DNA from: JBBQSF01 sp038214085
Lineage (GTDB): Bacteria; Bacteroidota; Bacteroidia; Bacteroidales; CG2-30-32-10
Length of the DNA: 45,011 nt
Assembly: GCA_038214085.1 (NCBI GenBank)
Contig: JBBQSF010000008.1
Span: 1 to 45,011 of the forward strand
Direction of reading: 5' to 3'
The stretch's first letter is position 1, and each line of letters begins with the position of its first letter. Shown one piece after another: positions 15,025 to 22,862 of this stretch. The notes beneath the pieces were generated by a model that made no database searches, had not been told where the DNA came from, and saw only the letters and a list, made by a program, of their open reading frames with translations. Both the position numbers and the translations under genes were made by a program.

Positions 15025-16611
15025 TTAATTAATCTTATTGCAGTTTATATTAATTTTCTGGACGCCCAACAGCAACAAACTGCTAAAATAAGCGTAAAAA
15101 ATAAGTCCGGGCTGCGATTCAATGGTATCTTCAGTAATCATAGATAACAAAATAATAATAAAGAAAGAGAGGTAATAATAATCGTTCCATTTTTTGTTCT
15201 TGAAAAATGGATAGAATAACACAATCATGAACCAGATGAATCCAATTACACCAAATCCCACAGTTATTGACAAGTATTGATTATGAGACCGGAGCCTCCA
15301 CTCCTTATCCAATGGCGAATTTGTTTTGCTATATTGCGATTCGAATGCAATATTCATATCGCCGGTGCCAACTCCGAAAAGAAAATTTTCTTTTATTATT
15401 TCTAATGACGCATCCCAAAATAATATACGAAGCATCATTGAATGTGCATTGGGGTTACCCGTTTCATAAAAATTTTTAAATTCCCACATCAGTTCATAAA
15501 TACGGGCTTTCACTCCTTTTAACTGAGCAAGGTTGCAATTGGCTATTCCGTTTTCGATTGATTTAACTTCTTCGGCTGTAAGTTTATTAACCCCTTCAGC
15601 ATCCTTATGATATCCTTTTGAAGTAAGAAATCTCATAATTGTAAAACGGATATATTGTCCCTTGTTGTCTTTAAAATGGTAATTAAGATTGCTTCTTTTA
15701 TTCCATGCTTCGCTCATTTCAAATTCAGAAATGTAGCGCATCACGTATTTACAATTTTCTGTTTGCCTATCTAGGGTATCGTGTGTGTATTTATTCCCAA
15801 GTAAAGTTGTTTGCGAAAAGTCAACTTTTTCAGATGGATTATCGCAATATATTTCATGATAAACACTTCTGCAATTTTCGAATACCACCAACGGAATTGC
15901 AACTATAATAATAATTACCAAAACCTTTATCAGTCTTTTTTTTACAAATAATAAATACCTTACAAGGTAAAATACAGATACCAGCAACATTATTGAAATC
16001 CCAGTAAATGATTCCAACACAAACAAAAAAACGAGAAACCAAATTGCTATTATCAGATAAGTAAATCGGAAGCGAATAAGCAAATCTTCTTTTTTTAAAA
16101 AAAGCCAGTAAAGACAATAAAAAAAAGCTAGACAAATCATCAAGCTGAAACGGATATGCGAAATAAAAATCGAGTTATCTCTGATATCCACATATTTCCC
16201 TGAAAGGTAAACTGCAAAACAAATAATTGAGGTCACAAAAACTGAAAGAATGAATGCATGCAGTATCCATAATAACATTTTACGGCTGAATGGAATTGCT
16301 GTTGCCACGATCAGCGGAAGTGCCAGCAAAGGAGATTTGATCCTAATATCTTTAAAGGCATAATCAAAATCGCTAGTGTAAGCCAACCCAATAATGTGCA
16401 GTAAAAAAAGCGATGATAGAATTAATGCAATTTTGTTTGAAAGAAACAAATTGAACTTTTGTTTAAAATTGCCTTCAAGAATCCAGTTTCCGGTTAATGT
16501 GAGCAACGAAATACTCATCAGCAAAGGATAAAGAGGCAAAGATACCGCAAGTGCAAACATTGCAAGAATATAAATATTCTTATGGTTAAGTATTTTACCT
16601 TTAAACAACAT
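15025..16611 (-). CDS. O-antigen ligase / polymerase-like membrane protein (Wzy_C type)
   Basis: A 528-residue polytopic membrane protein with about 11 helices and one large hydrophilic loop (about residues 255-400). The loop is followed by LFGVGTGDMNIAF and LRSHNQYLSITVGFGVIGF. The glycine-rich GVGTGD and the RSHNQYL histidine are the usual Wzy_C/WaaL signature near the active site. Members join or polymerise lipid-linked glycans at the periplasmic face. Which product is made cannot be told, and no other O-antigen genes adjoin. It lies 20 nt after the S41 protease gene and is co-oriented with the rnpA block. Confidence 0.85.
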   Translation of the reverse strand: MLFKGKILNHKNIYILAMFALAVSLPLYPLLMSISLLTLTGNWILEGNFKQKFNLFLSNKIALILSSLFLLHIIGLAYTSDFDYAFKDIRIKSPLLALPLIVATAIPFSRKMLLWILHAFILSVFVTSIICFAVYLSGKYVDIRDNSIFISHIRFSLMICLAFFYCLYWLFLKKEDLLIRFRFTYLIIAIWFLVFLFVLESFTGISIMLLVSVFYLVRYLLFVKKRLIKVLVIIIIVAIPLVVFENCRSVYHEIYCDNPSEKVDFSQTTLLGNKYTHDTLDRQTENCKYVMRYISEFEMSEAWNKRSNLNYHFKDNKGQYIRFTIMRFLTSKGYHKDAEGVNKLTAEEVKSIENGIANCNLAQLKGVKARIYELMWEFKNFYETGNPNAHSMMLRILFWDASLEIIKENFLFGVGTGDMNIAFESQYSKTNSPLDKEWRLRSHNQYLSITVGFGVIGFIWFMIVLFYPFFKNKKWNDYYYLSFFIIILLSMITEDTIESQPGLIFYAYFSSLLLLGVQKININCNKIN

Positions 16612-16631
16612 TAAGTGGGTGGGCTTGTTCT

Positions 16632-18317
16632 TTATTTTTCTTTGCCTAATTTTATTGTACCATTAACAATTTCGGTGTAAGTGGCAAGGTCATTAAAAAT
16701 TCCAAGAGATTTAATTACTTCTTTATCAAATTCTAAAGAAGCTTGGGCTCTTCCTTTCTGGAAATAGTAACGAGAAACAATTTCCTCCTTTAAAAATTCA
16801 ATTATCTCAGTTTTAAATTTCAGGATATCCTCTTTTTTATTGTGTTGTAACTTAAGCTTCAGCGCTTCGTATTCCGTTTTTATTTCATCGTAATACTTTT
16901 CAGCATCAGCATTGGCCTTAAGTTCGGTCAGCGATTTTTCACTTTTTGTTGTATAATCATATTCTTTATCCGAAAGATAGGCAACAAATTCGTTAAACAT
17001 GGCATCAGTAATAACAAAATCCTTAACAGCAGCAATGGTTTGATTTTTAATTTTATACTTTGTTGCAAAATTAAAAATCATGTTATTGGTATAAAGAGCT
17101 ATCAATATTTTGCTGTACTGGTATGGTTCCATAAACACGTCAGGTTCAACTCCGCCGCCATCGTAAACAATTCGACCGTTGTTGGTTTTAAATGCTTTTT
17201 TAAGCGAATCGGGAATTTTCGCAACGCTACCATCGTCATTTTTCACTGAATAATCGATAGCTTGAATGCATCTTCCACTTGGTATATAATATTTTGCTAC
17301 TGTAACCTTCATTTTTGTGTTATAGCTGAGCGATACAACATTTTGAACCAAGCCTTTTCCATAAGTACGTTCGCCAAGAATAATTCCTCTGTCCAGGTCC
17401 TGAATTGCGCCAGCAACAATTTCGGATGCTGATGCACTTCCACGGTCAACAAGAACAATAAGTGGAATTTTTGCGTCAGTAGCAGGGTTGAGTGTTTTAT
17501 GGGTATTGTTTCTGTCCTTTAATCTTCCTTTTGTACTTACAACCAATATTCCTTTTTCAACAAAAACGTTCACAATATTTACGGCTTCGTTCAGTAAACC
17601 ACCTCCATTTCCGCGCAGATCAAGAATTACAGATTTCATTCCCTGATCTTTGAGTTTCAGGAAATCTTCTTTAACTTCTTTTCCTGCATTCTGATAGAAA
17701 TTGGTAAGTTTAATATAACCAACATTGTCGTTTACCATTCCGAAATAGCTCACATTATCGAGTTTGATTTCTTCGCGTTCAATTGTTTTTTCAATTGTTT
17801 TGGTTTCGCCCTCTCTCTGAATGATAAGTTTAATTGAGGTTCCGGGCTGTCCGCGTAAGATTTCAGTAACATCGCCAGTAGATTTGCCTTTGGCTGAAGT
17901 TCCGTTTACTTCAATTATTTTATCTCCGGCACGTAGATCATTTTTTTGTGCAGGAAATCCTTCATAGGGATCTGAAATTACAACAAAATCACCATCCTTG
18001 TGAATCACCGCTCCAATTCCTCCATACAAACCTGTTGTCATAAGCTTGTAATCTTCTAGATCGGATTCGGGAATAAAAGTTGTATAGGGATCCAGCGATT
18101 CGAGCATAGCATCTATTGCTACAGTGATAAGCTCACCAGGTTTTATTTCGTCAACATAGTTATAGTTCAGTTCCCTGTAAAGTGTTGCGAAAATATCGAG
18201 GTTTTTTGCAATTTCGAAATCATTGTCAATAAAGCTGAAAGAAAATACAGAAATCAGTGACAAAGAAACTGCAAATCCTGCAATTTTAAGTTTTGAAATA
18301 AGTTTGCTTTTTTGCAT
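16632..18317 (-). CDS. S41-family C-terminal processing peptidase
   Basis: A 561-residue periplasmic serine protease of the CtpA/Prc type. It has an N-terminal membrane/signal segment (about 12-30), a PDZ domain (about 95-172, GLYGGIGAVI to VNGT), then the S41 core. From GSASASEIVAGAIQD and GERTYGKGLVQ, the catalytic pair would be Ser296 and Lys321. The C-terminal region (about 420-561) is a helical extension usual in Bacteroidota members. The ATG at 18317 is chosen over an in-frame TTG at 18323. It starts some 15 nt after yidD. It probably trims or degrades envelope proteins; the substrates are unknown. Confidence 0.94.
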   Translation of the reverse strand: MQKSKLISKLKIAGFAVSLSLISVFSFSFIDNDFEIAKNLDIFATLYRELNYNYVDEIKPGELITVAIDAMLESLDPYTTFIPESDLEDYKLMTTGLYGGIGAVIHKDGDFVVISDPYEGFPAQKNDLRAGDKIIEVNGTSAKGKSTGDVTEILRGQPGTSIKLIIQREGETKTIEKTIEREEIKLDNVSYFGMVNDNVGYIKLTNFYQNAGKEVKEDFLKLKDQGMKSVILDLRGNGGGLLNEAVNIVNVFVEKGILVVSTKGRLKDRNNTHKTLNPATDAKIPLIVLVDRGSASASEIVAGAIQDLDRGIILGERTYGKGLVQNVVSLSYNTKMKVTVAKYYIPSGRCIQAIDYSVKNDDGSVAKIPDSLKKAFKTNNGRIVYDGGGVEPDVFMEPYQYSKILIALYTNNMIFNFATKYKIKNQTIAAVKDFVITDAMFNEFVAYLSDKEYDYTTKSEKSLTELKANADAEKYYDEIKTEYEALKLKLQHNKKEDILKFKTEIIEFLKEEIVSRYYFQKGRAQASLEFDKEVIKSLGIFNDLATYTEIVNGTIKLGKEK

Positions 18318-18332
18318 ATTCAAATTATTTTT

Positions 18333-18554
18333 TTAGGGTACAGGATCGTAACCGCTTCCACCCCAAGGATGACAGGACATGAGCCTTTTTATAGTGAGCA
18401 ACCCACCCTTAAATGGTCCATGTTTTTTTAATGCTTCAATGCCGTAATGTGAACACGTTGGAGTATATCGGCATGATGCAGGCAAAATGGGGGAAATAGT
18501 CAGTTGATAAAATCTGATTAATAATATAAAGAATTTAGCCAGTACCTTTTTCAT
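18333..18554 (-). CDS. yidD: Membrane protein insertion efficiency factor YidD
   Basis: Encodes YidD (73 aa), a small membrane-associated protein that aids YidC-dependent insertion. The entire signature is present: FYQLTISPILPASCRYTPTC at the front, CSHYGIEALKKHGPFKGG, then RLMSCHPWGGSGYDPVP at the end. Its start overlaps the end of rnpA by 20 nt in another frame, the familiar rnpA-yidD coupling. It is followed by the S41 protease gene. Confidence 0.96.
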   Translation of the reverse strand: MKKVLAKFFILLIRFYQLTISPILPASCRYTPTCSHYGIEALKKHGPFKGGLLTIKRLMSCHPWGGSGYDPVP

Positions 18555-18966
18555 ATTCTTTAACTAAACGTCGTAAAATTAATATTATTTTGGCTTCAAG
18601 TTCTTTAAATTCAAGAATATTCTTTGAATTGTAAATCATTACCAATGCCCATTTCTCATCGTTTTTAAATACTGAATAAAGCTGTTCTTTGTTTATGCGG
18701 TATGATTCTCTGACCAAGCGCTTGATTCTATTTCGATCAACAGCTCTTTTAAAATTTCTTGAGCTCACGCTTATCATAACTTTAACTGGAAAATCGCCTT
18801 CAGCAGTATATGGCAAATAAATGATCCTGAAGGGATCAAAATAAAAAGATTTTCCATTTTCAAAAACTTGGGTAATCAGTTTTTTTTCTACTAATCGTTC
18901 TTGTTTTTTAAATGTTTGCACCGTTTTTTTTTTGGAGCAGCAATGCAGCGATTCCACTATTTGCAC
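18535..18966 (-). CDS. rnpA: Ribonuclease P protein component
   Basis: Encodes the protein subunit of RNase P, which helps the RNA subunit cut the 5' leader from pre-tRNA. The RNR motif region reads FKRAVDRNRIKRLVRESYR, and the FKKQERLVEKKLITQVF N-terminus and FPVKVMISVSSRNF strand fit the family. No ATG is available. The frame offers GTG at 18966 (143 aa, overlapping hemD by 10 nt) or GTG at 18921 (128 aa, starting just before TFKKQERL); the second fits family length better, the first fits translational coupling. rpmH is not adjacent, as is common in Bacteroidota. Confidence 0.93.
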   Translation of the reverse strand: MQIVESLHCCSKKKTVQTFKKQERLVEKKLITQVFENGKSFYFDPFRIIYLPYTAEGDFPVKVMISVSSRNFKRAVDRNRIKRLVRESYRINKEQLYSVFKNDEKWALVMIYNSKNILEFKELEAKIILILRRLVKEYEKGTG

Positions 18967-19709
18967 TTTGTCGAGCTTTCGAGATATTGCTCAATAGCCA
19001 TCGACATTGAAGGTGCTTTAGGATTGGGTGCTACAATATTTGGGTTGATTCCAGCTTCCTTTGCAGCAGCTTTTGTAGTATTGCCAAAAGTAGCAATTAT
19101 CAATGATTTTTGTTTAAAGCCAGGATAATTTTCTAACAGGGATGATATTCCGGCGGGACTGAAAAACACGAGCATATCAAACTGAGTGATATCAATATCC
19201 GACAAATCATCGGAAATTGTATTGTACAAAACAACACTTTTGAAGTTAAATTTCGCTTCTTCAAACAAACGCATTGCATCAAAATTTTGAATGTTTGAAC
19301 AAGGGAACAAAAAATTTTCATTTTTATGTTTCTTCATTATTTCGATGATTTCCAGCAAATTATGTTTGCTATGAAAGATCTTACGTTTACGGTAAACCAC
19401 ATACTTTTGCAAATAAAGGGCAACCGATTCGGAAACACAAAAATATTTCATGGTATCAGGAACAACCACTCTCATTTCGCCACAAATTCGGAAATAATGG
19501 TCAACAGAATTCTTGCTTGTAAACACCACACCTGTATATTCCAGTAAATTCATGCGATCCTGTCTTAAATCTTTTGCAGGAACACCTTCTATTTTAAAAA
19601 ATTTACGAAATAAAACCTTGAAATTATATTTTTTTGACAATTCAACATAAGGTGAATCACCTCTTTCGGGCGGTGGTTGTGAAATCAATACATTTTTAAT
19701 CTTTGGCAT
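18957..19709 (-). CDS. hemD: Uroporphyrinogen-III synthase
   Basis: Encodes HemD (250 aa), which cyclises hydroxymethylbilane to uroporphyrinogen III in haem and corrinoid synthesis. The two-lobed HemD pattern is visible: KNVLISQPPPERGDSPYVEL at the start, VVFTSKNSVDHYF in the first lobe, FLFPCSNIQ at the hinge, and MLVFFSPAGISSLLENYP with TFGNTTKAAAKEAG in the second. HemD is poorly conserved, but the genomic place between DUF4271 and rnpA is typical for the phylum. ATG 19709 is preferred over an in-frame GTG at 19715. It overlaps the longest rnpA frame by 10 nt. Confidence 0.9.
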   Translation of the reverse strand: MPKIKNVLISQPPPERGDSPYVELSKKYNFKVLFRKFFKIEGVPAKDLRQDRMNLLEYTGVVFTSKNSVDHYFRICGEMRVVVPDTMKYFCVSESVALYLQKYVVYRKRKIFHSKHNLLEIIEIMKKHKNENFLFPCSNIQNFDAMRLFEEAKFNFKSVVLYNTISDDLSDIDITQFDMLVFFSPAGISSLLENYPGFKQKSLIIATFGNTTKAAAKEAGINPNIVAPNPKAPSMSMAIEQYLESSTKCK

Positions 19710-19757
19710 CGGCACAATTATCTTTACTAAACATGAATAATTTTTTGCTTTGCTATA

Positions 19758-20642
19758 CTAATATAACATTAGCAATACATATTTGAAAAGAATTACCAGC
19801 GGTAATATTTCCAGCGTGCAAAGGTAAATAAATAAATAATACATCGGCACTTTTAATGAAGCCGAAATAAAAACCAATCCTCTCATTAGCCTGTATAAAT
19901 ATGATATACAGAATATTGCCAGAAAAATCCAGACAACAGTAAATGAAAAATTATAAGCAACAATTACAGCGAATGGCAAAAAAACCATTGCCATAGTCTG
20001 ACCGAATATATATATGCTCAGAATATAATCAGACGCTTCTTTACCCGATTTAAAAACATTTCCGGTAAATGATACCAAGGCTATTTTTAAAAGATAAAAT
20101 AAGGCCACCCCTGTCAATACTTTTACAAATACCATAAAACCTTCGAAACCAACAGAAACCCCAGATGTAACAATATACAATTGGGTAATAAGAAAACTCA
20201 GCAAAACTACATATATTGAAAATAATATCAGAGTAGTTTGTTCGGTAAAAGAATTGCTTTCTCTTGCAAGTTGACTAAAAAAGCGAGGAACTGCAAATGC
20301 CTTAAATACCTGCTGCAATCTCTTGGTATTATTATACTTAACTGAAGCAAAAACCACCAAGCAAAACAACAACACAGCAGAACTCCAACTGGAGTAATTT
20401 AATGGCAAATCAATTAATTTTGTATTCTGTTGTTTAATCTGGTGCGTGGAAAATAAGGATTTGCTAAAAGATATATCCTTTGTTACATTTGATTGAATGA
20501 TCTGGTTTTTATAAAACAGGCTATCGCTATCCTTTGCAAATATTACAGGGATTTCATCCTGAGACATTATTTTTTTGTGAAAATAAGAGACACTTTCTTT
20601 ATACTGAAAATTAGGGTTGTATTTTAAAAATTCTGATTTCAT
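19758..20642 (-). CDS. DUF4271 membrane protein
   Basis: A 294-residue membrane protein of the DUF4271 family. The first 70 or so residues are polar (cytoplasmic or periplasmic). About seven hydrophobic helices follow, with FTEQTTLILFSIYVVLLSFL and a final LEILPLVILFKYVLLML. The function of the family is unknown; its constant position next to hemD in Bacteroidota is the main clue. It is the first gene of the eight-gene block and starts about 100 nt after a consensus -7 box. The hemD start lies 48 nt downstream. Confidence 0.87.
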   Translation of the reverse strand: MKSEFLKYNPNFQYKESVSYFHKKIMSQDEIPVIFAKDSDSLFYKNQIIQSNVTKDISFSKSLFSTHQIKQQNTKLIDLPLNYSSWSSAVLLFCLVVFASVKYNNTKRLQQVFKAFAVPRFFSQLARESNSFTEQTTLILFSIYVVLLSFLITQLYIVTSGVSVGFEGFMVFVKVLTGVALFYLLKIALVSFTGNVFKSGKEASDYILSIYIFGQTMAMVFLPFAVIVAYNFSFTVVWIFLAIFCISYLYRLMRGLVFISASLKVPMYYLFIYLCTLEILPLVILFKYVLLMLY

Positions 20643-20746
20643 TTCAGTACAAGTATTCTTTTAAAAAAATAAGTTGATTATTTTATTCATTTGGAAAAAT
20701 CCGGAAAGAAGCATAGTAGGAATTCCTGAATATTTTCAAATTTTTG

Positions 20747-20754
20747 CAAAGGTA
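20747..20754 (-). promoter_or_regulatory. -7 box of the DUF4271-hemD-rnpA block
   Basis: CAAAGGTA on the plus strand is TACCTTTG on the minus strand, an exact consensus -7. The nearest TTTG (plus 20779-20782) is 24 nt away, longer than usual. The leader would be about 100 nt. Confidence 0.65.
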
Positions 20755-20871
20755 ATTATTCCAGTGAAAAAACACACACAAATATATTTTAACTGCTTAT
20801 GTTTCAGCAAAATTAGTCTTAAAATAACTCTTACTTGTGTTAAAATAATTAATCTTAATAATTAGTCTTTA

Positions 20872-20901
20872 TTTGTTTTAATAAAAAAAAATATATCTTT
20901 G
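20872..20901 (+). promoter_or_regulatory. Promoter of the TRL-like lipoprotein gene
   Basis: TTTG (20872-20875), 18 nt, TATCTTTG (20894-20901): a full consensus promoter, giving a leader of about 30 nt before the ATG at 20935. Confidence 0.85.
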
Positions 20902-20934
20902 TCCTGAATTTTAGCAACAATTAAACTTAAACAA

Positions 20935-21222
20935 ATGAAAAAATTCAGAAACACAATTATCGGAGTTTTCGCATTAGCATCTTTTGCTCTTGCATCATGC
21001 TCAGTTACTGGACCAGCAATGGTTACAAACAACCCTGTAGGAACCAAAATCGGTAAATCATCAGGAACATGTTATCTCAGAATTCTTTGCTTTGATGCAG
21101 ATTACAGTCTTCATTCAGCAGCAAAAAACGGTGGTATCAATAAAATTGCTACTGTTGATGTTAAAACAACAAATGTTCTAGGTATTATCTGGACATTTGA
21201 AACTATTGTTACCGGAGAATAA
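20935..21222 (+). CDS. TRL-like small lipoprotein
   Basis: A 95-residue protein resembling the TRL (tRNA-linked) family. A lipoprotein signal peptide ends in lipobox Ala-Leu-Ala-Ser-Cys (Cys22). The mature part has the family pattern: GPAMVTNNPVGTKIGKSSG, a short Cys-containing stretch (CYLRILCFDAD), then GGINKIATVDVKTTNVLGI. Related proteins include inner-membrane stress or bacteriocin-linked lipoproteins, but the function is not known. It has its own strong promoter and terminator, so is monocistronic. No tRNA gene is near it here despite the family name. Confidence 0.85.
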   Translation: MKKFRNTIIGVFALASFALASCSVTGPAMVTNNPVGTKIGKSSGTCYLRILCFDADYSLHSAAKNGGINKIATVDVKTTNVLGIIWTFETIVTGE

Positions 21223-21235
21223 TTCCTAAATGTTT

Positions 21236-21279
21236 AATATGGAGTAATCTCACTTGAGGGGTTACTCCATATTTTTTTT
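21236..21279 (+). terminator. Strong terminator after the TRL-like gene
   Basis: A perfect 12-bp stem, AATATGGAGTAA (21236-21247) with TTACTCCATATT (21262-21273), runs into a T tract (21272-21279). It begins 13 nt after the stop and ends 6 nt before the next ATG. Confidence 0.93.
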
Positions 21280-21285
21280 ATTGCC

Positions 21286-21819
21286 ATGAAAAAAAAGAAA
21301 CTCATACTCTGGATTGCTGTTGTTGCAGTGATCCTGATTTTTTCCAGTCTGATTATAACCAATTACACTCCAAGCAACAAAGTTAAATTCGGTTATATGG
21401 AATGTCTGGTCTTGGATAAAGGTGAAAAACGAGTTGATCCTATCGACACCATTTCGCTTAACGAATATGCTTTATACTCCTATTACGATAATACAGGGTT
21501 GCTTTTAAACCGAGTACTTACCGGTGTTAACAAAACCTATATTTCGCTTTCAACCCGTTTAGCAGCCCAGGAATATATCACAATGATGAATTCCGATTCG
21601 CTTTGCAAAGTATATTTTTCGAGAGAATATAGCTTCAAGGAGAATTCCTACCATTCTTTCTTTTTGAAAAAAGACAAAACTTTTATTTACCGCACAATTT
21701 ATAACGAACCCAAAGTTGCAGACCTTATATTGTTTGATATTACTAACAGCGATTCTACAAAACTTGTTTCATTCTATAACAATACCAATTACTTGAATAA
21801 CAAACTTTCCTGTGATTAA
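21286..21819 (+). CDS. Unknown single-pass membrane protein
   Basis: A 177-residue protein that I do not recognise. A basic start (MKKKKL) precedes one hydrophobic helix (about residues 6-26); the rest is soluble, probably periplasmic, and rich in Tyr, Asn and Ser. Segments such as KVKFGYMECLVLDKGEKRVDP and SFFLKKDKTFIYRTIYN look like beta structure. It overlaps the next gene by 8 nt, so the two are probably made together. It begins 6 nt after a terminator, leaving no space for its own promoter, so it may rely on read-through. Confidence 0.62.
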   Translation: MKKKKLILWIAVVAVILIFSSLIITNYTPSNKVKFGYMECLVLDKGEKRVDPIDTISLNEYALYSYYDNTGLLLNRVLTGVNKTYISLSTRLAAQEYITMMNSDSLCKVYFSREYSFKENSYHSFFLKKDKTFIYRTIYNEPKVADLILFDITNSDSTKLVSFYNNTNYLNNKLSCD

Positions 21820-22360
21820 AAAAATTCTCTTCGTCTTTCCATTTTTAGCTTTGCTTTTACTCGCATCCTGCAGCCATTATGGCACAAGGATACGTCCTGC
21901 TTTTTCTCCTACAATTAAACTCACTACCATTATGTACCGGAACATGGATGAGGAAATTTTATTTGCAGGGCCAATAAACCTAAGGCAGAACGAAGGCAAA
22001 GATTATGTTCAAGTTGATTTTACCGCATTATTTAAAAACAAAAAATGCGACTCTATACGCTGTAACTTCACGGTTTACACTCATAACGCAAACTTTTCAC
22101 TCGGTACTTTTGGCTTGCAAACTGATTCTGTGACAAAAACAATCAGTCAGACCGAAAAAATGTATCTGAGCCTGAACAACAAAACATATTTATACCGCTA
22201 TGGATTTTACATTACTGAATCGGAATTTGATCATTTGCTGATTTCGCAAGTTTTTGGTTTTGCTATAAGTACGAATTACACTTTTAATACTGGAAAAAAG
22301 TGGAAAAAACAAAGTCGGGAGATTAAGCAGAAAGCAGACATGTTGCGTCAAACTTTCTAA
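21812..22360 (+). CDS. Unknown lipoprotein
   Basis: A 182-residue protein not matched to any family I know. It begins at GTG, overlapping the upstream gene by 8 nt. A classical lipoprotein signal (lipobox Leu-Ala-Ser-Cys, Cys20) is followed by a soluble domain with alternating hydrophobic strands (VQVDFTALFKNKKC, IRCNFTVYTHNANFS, KTYLYRYGFYITE) and a basic helical tail. Three cysteines besides the lipidated one's neighbourhood are few, so disulphides are possible but not evident. Pairing with the single-pass protein suggests a joint envelope role. Confidence 0.65.
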   Translation: MIKKILFVFPFLALLLLASCSHYGTRIRPAFSPTIKLTTIMYRNMDEEILFAGPINLRQNEGKDYVQVDFTALFKNKKCDSIRCNFTVYTHNANFSLGTFGLQTDSVTKTISQTEKMYLSLNNKTYLYRYGFYITESEFDHLLISQVFGFAISTNYTFNTGKKWKKQSREIKQKADMLRQTF

Positions 22361-22560
22361 AAATATCTCAGATAAAAGAATGTCAATAGCAGAACTTATA
22401 AGCCAATTAAGGTCTCCCAAGAGTTAGGTAAAATATCCGAAATGCAGAAGTGCCTGCATTTAATAATCACTGGAAATTTTTTTCTGAAGTATTTATTTTT
22501 ATTTATCCGACAATAAAAAACATACTGCCTGGCCAAACGCCATAAACCAAAAACAAATAA

Positions 22561-22615
22561 TACCAATACTTAGTAAGAAATAGGCCAAAGACTATTTCTT
22601 ACTTAGTAGTATGGT
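22561..22615. repeat. Extended imperfect palindrome upstream of ackA
   Basis: AGTAAGAAATAG (22572-22583) and CTATTTCTTACT (22592-22603) form a perfect 12-bp stem with an 8-nt loop; flanking TACCA/TGGTA extend the pairing imperfectly. No T tract follows, so it is a regulator site or RNA structure rather than an obvious terminator. Confidence 0.6.
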
Positions 22616-22788
22616 AAATGCCGATCATGAAATCGTTGGAGTCCATTTTTTTTCGGACTACTACGAATTCAGTATCGGTATATTTATCGGTTTTAACTTA
22701 AAATCCAGGCTTTTAACTAATTTACATAACGTTGTGAATAATTTCACAATTATTTTTCCCAAATGCCCTTTCTCTTTCAAAATAATAA

Positions 22789-22796
22789 TATATTTG
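22789..22796 (+). promoter_or_regulatory. Possible -7 box of ackA
   Basis: TATATTTG matches TAnnTTTG, 66 nt before the ackA ATG. No TTG is seen at the -33 distance. Confidence 0.45.
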
Positions 22797-22862
22797 TTGC
22801 TGATTATTTTAAAGCACCGGCTCATCCGGATAAATCATTTTAACAACATTAACAAACATATT

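Larger units (their letters stand above)
22361..22862. other. Long leader/intergenic region upstream of ackA
   Basis: 502 bases without a convincing gene. Seen are a small hairpin AAATGCAG/CTGCATTT (22440-22461), a stronger imperfect palindrome centred at 22588 (12-bp perfect core) and a -7 box at 22789-22796. The reading frame of ackA is open upstream to 22611, but the translated part is hydrophobic, without homology to acetate kinases, and is taken as noncoding. Confidence 0.6.

Noticed and set aside
20935..21222. A tRNA gene near the TRL-like lipoprotein
   Set aside because: The family name suggests tRNA linkage, but I find no T-loop (GTTCGA) with an acceptor stem in the flanks.
22611..22862. 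N-terminal extension of ackA by 84 residues
   Set aside because: The extension is hydrophobic and lies upstream of the family start MKVLVLNCGSSS; the -7 box at 22789 lies within it.
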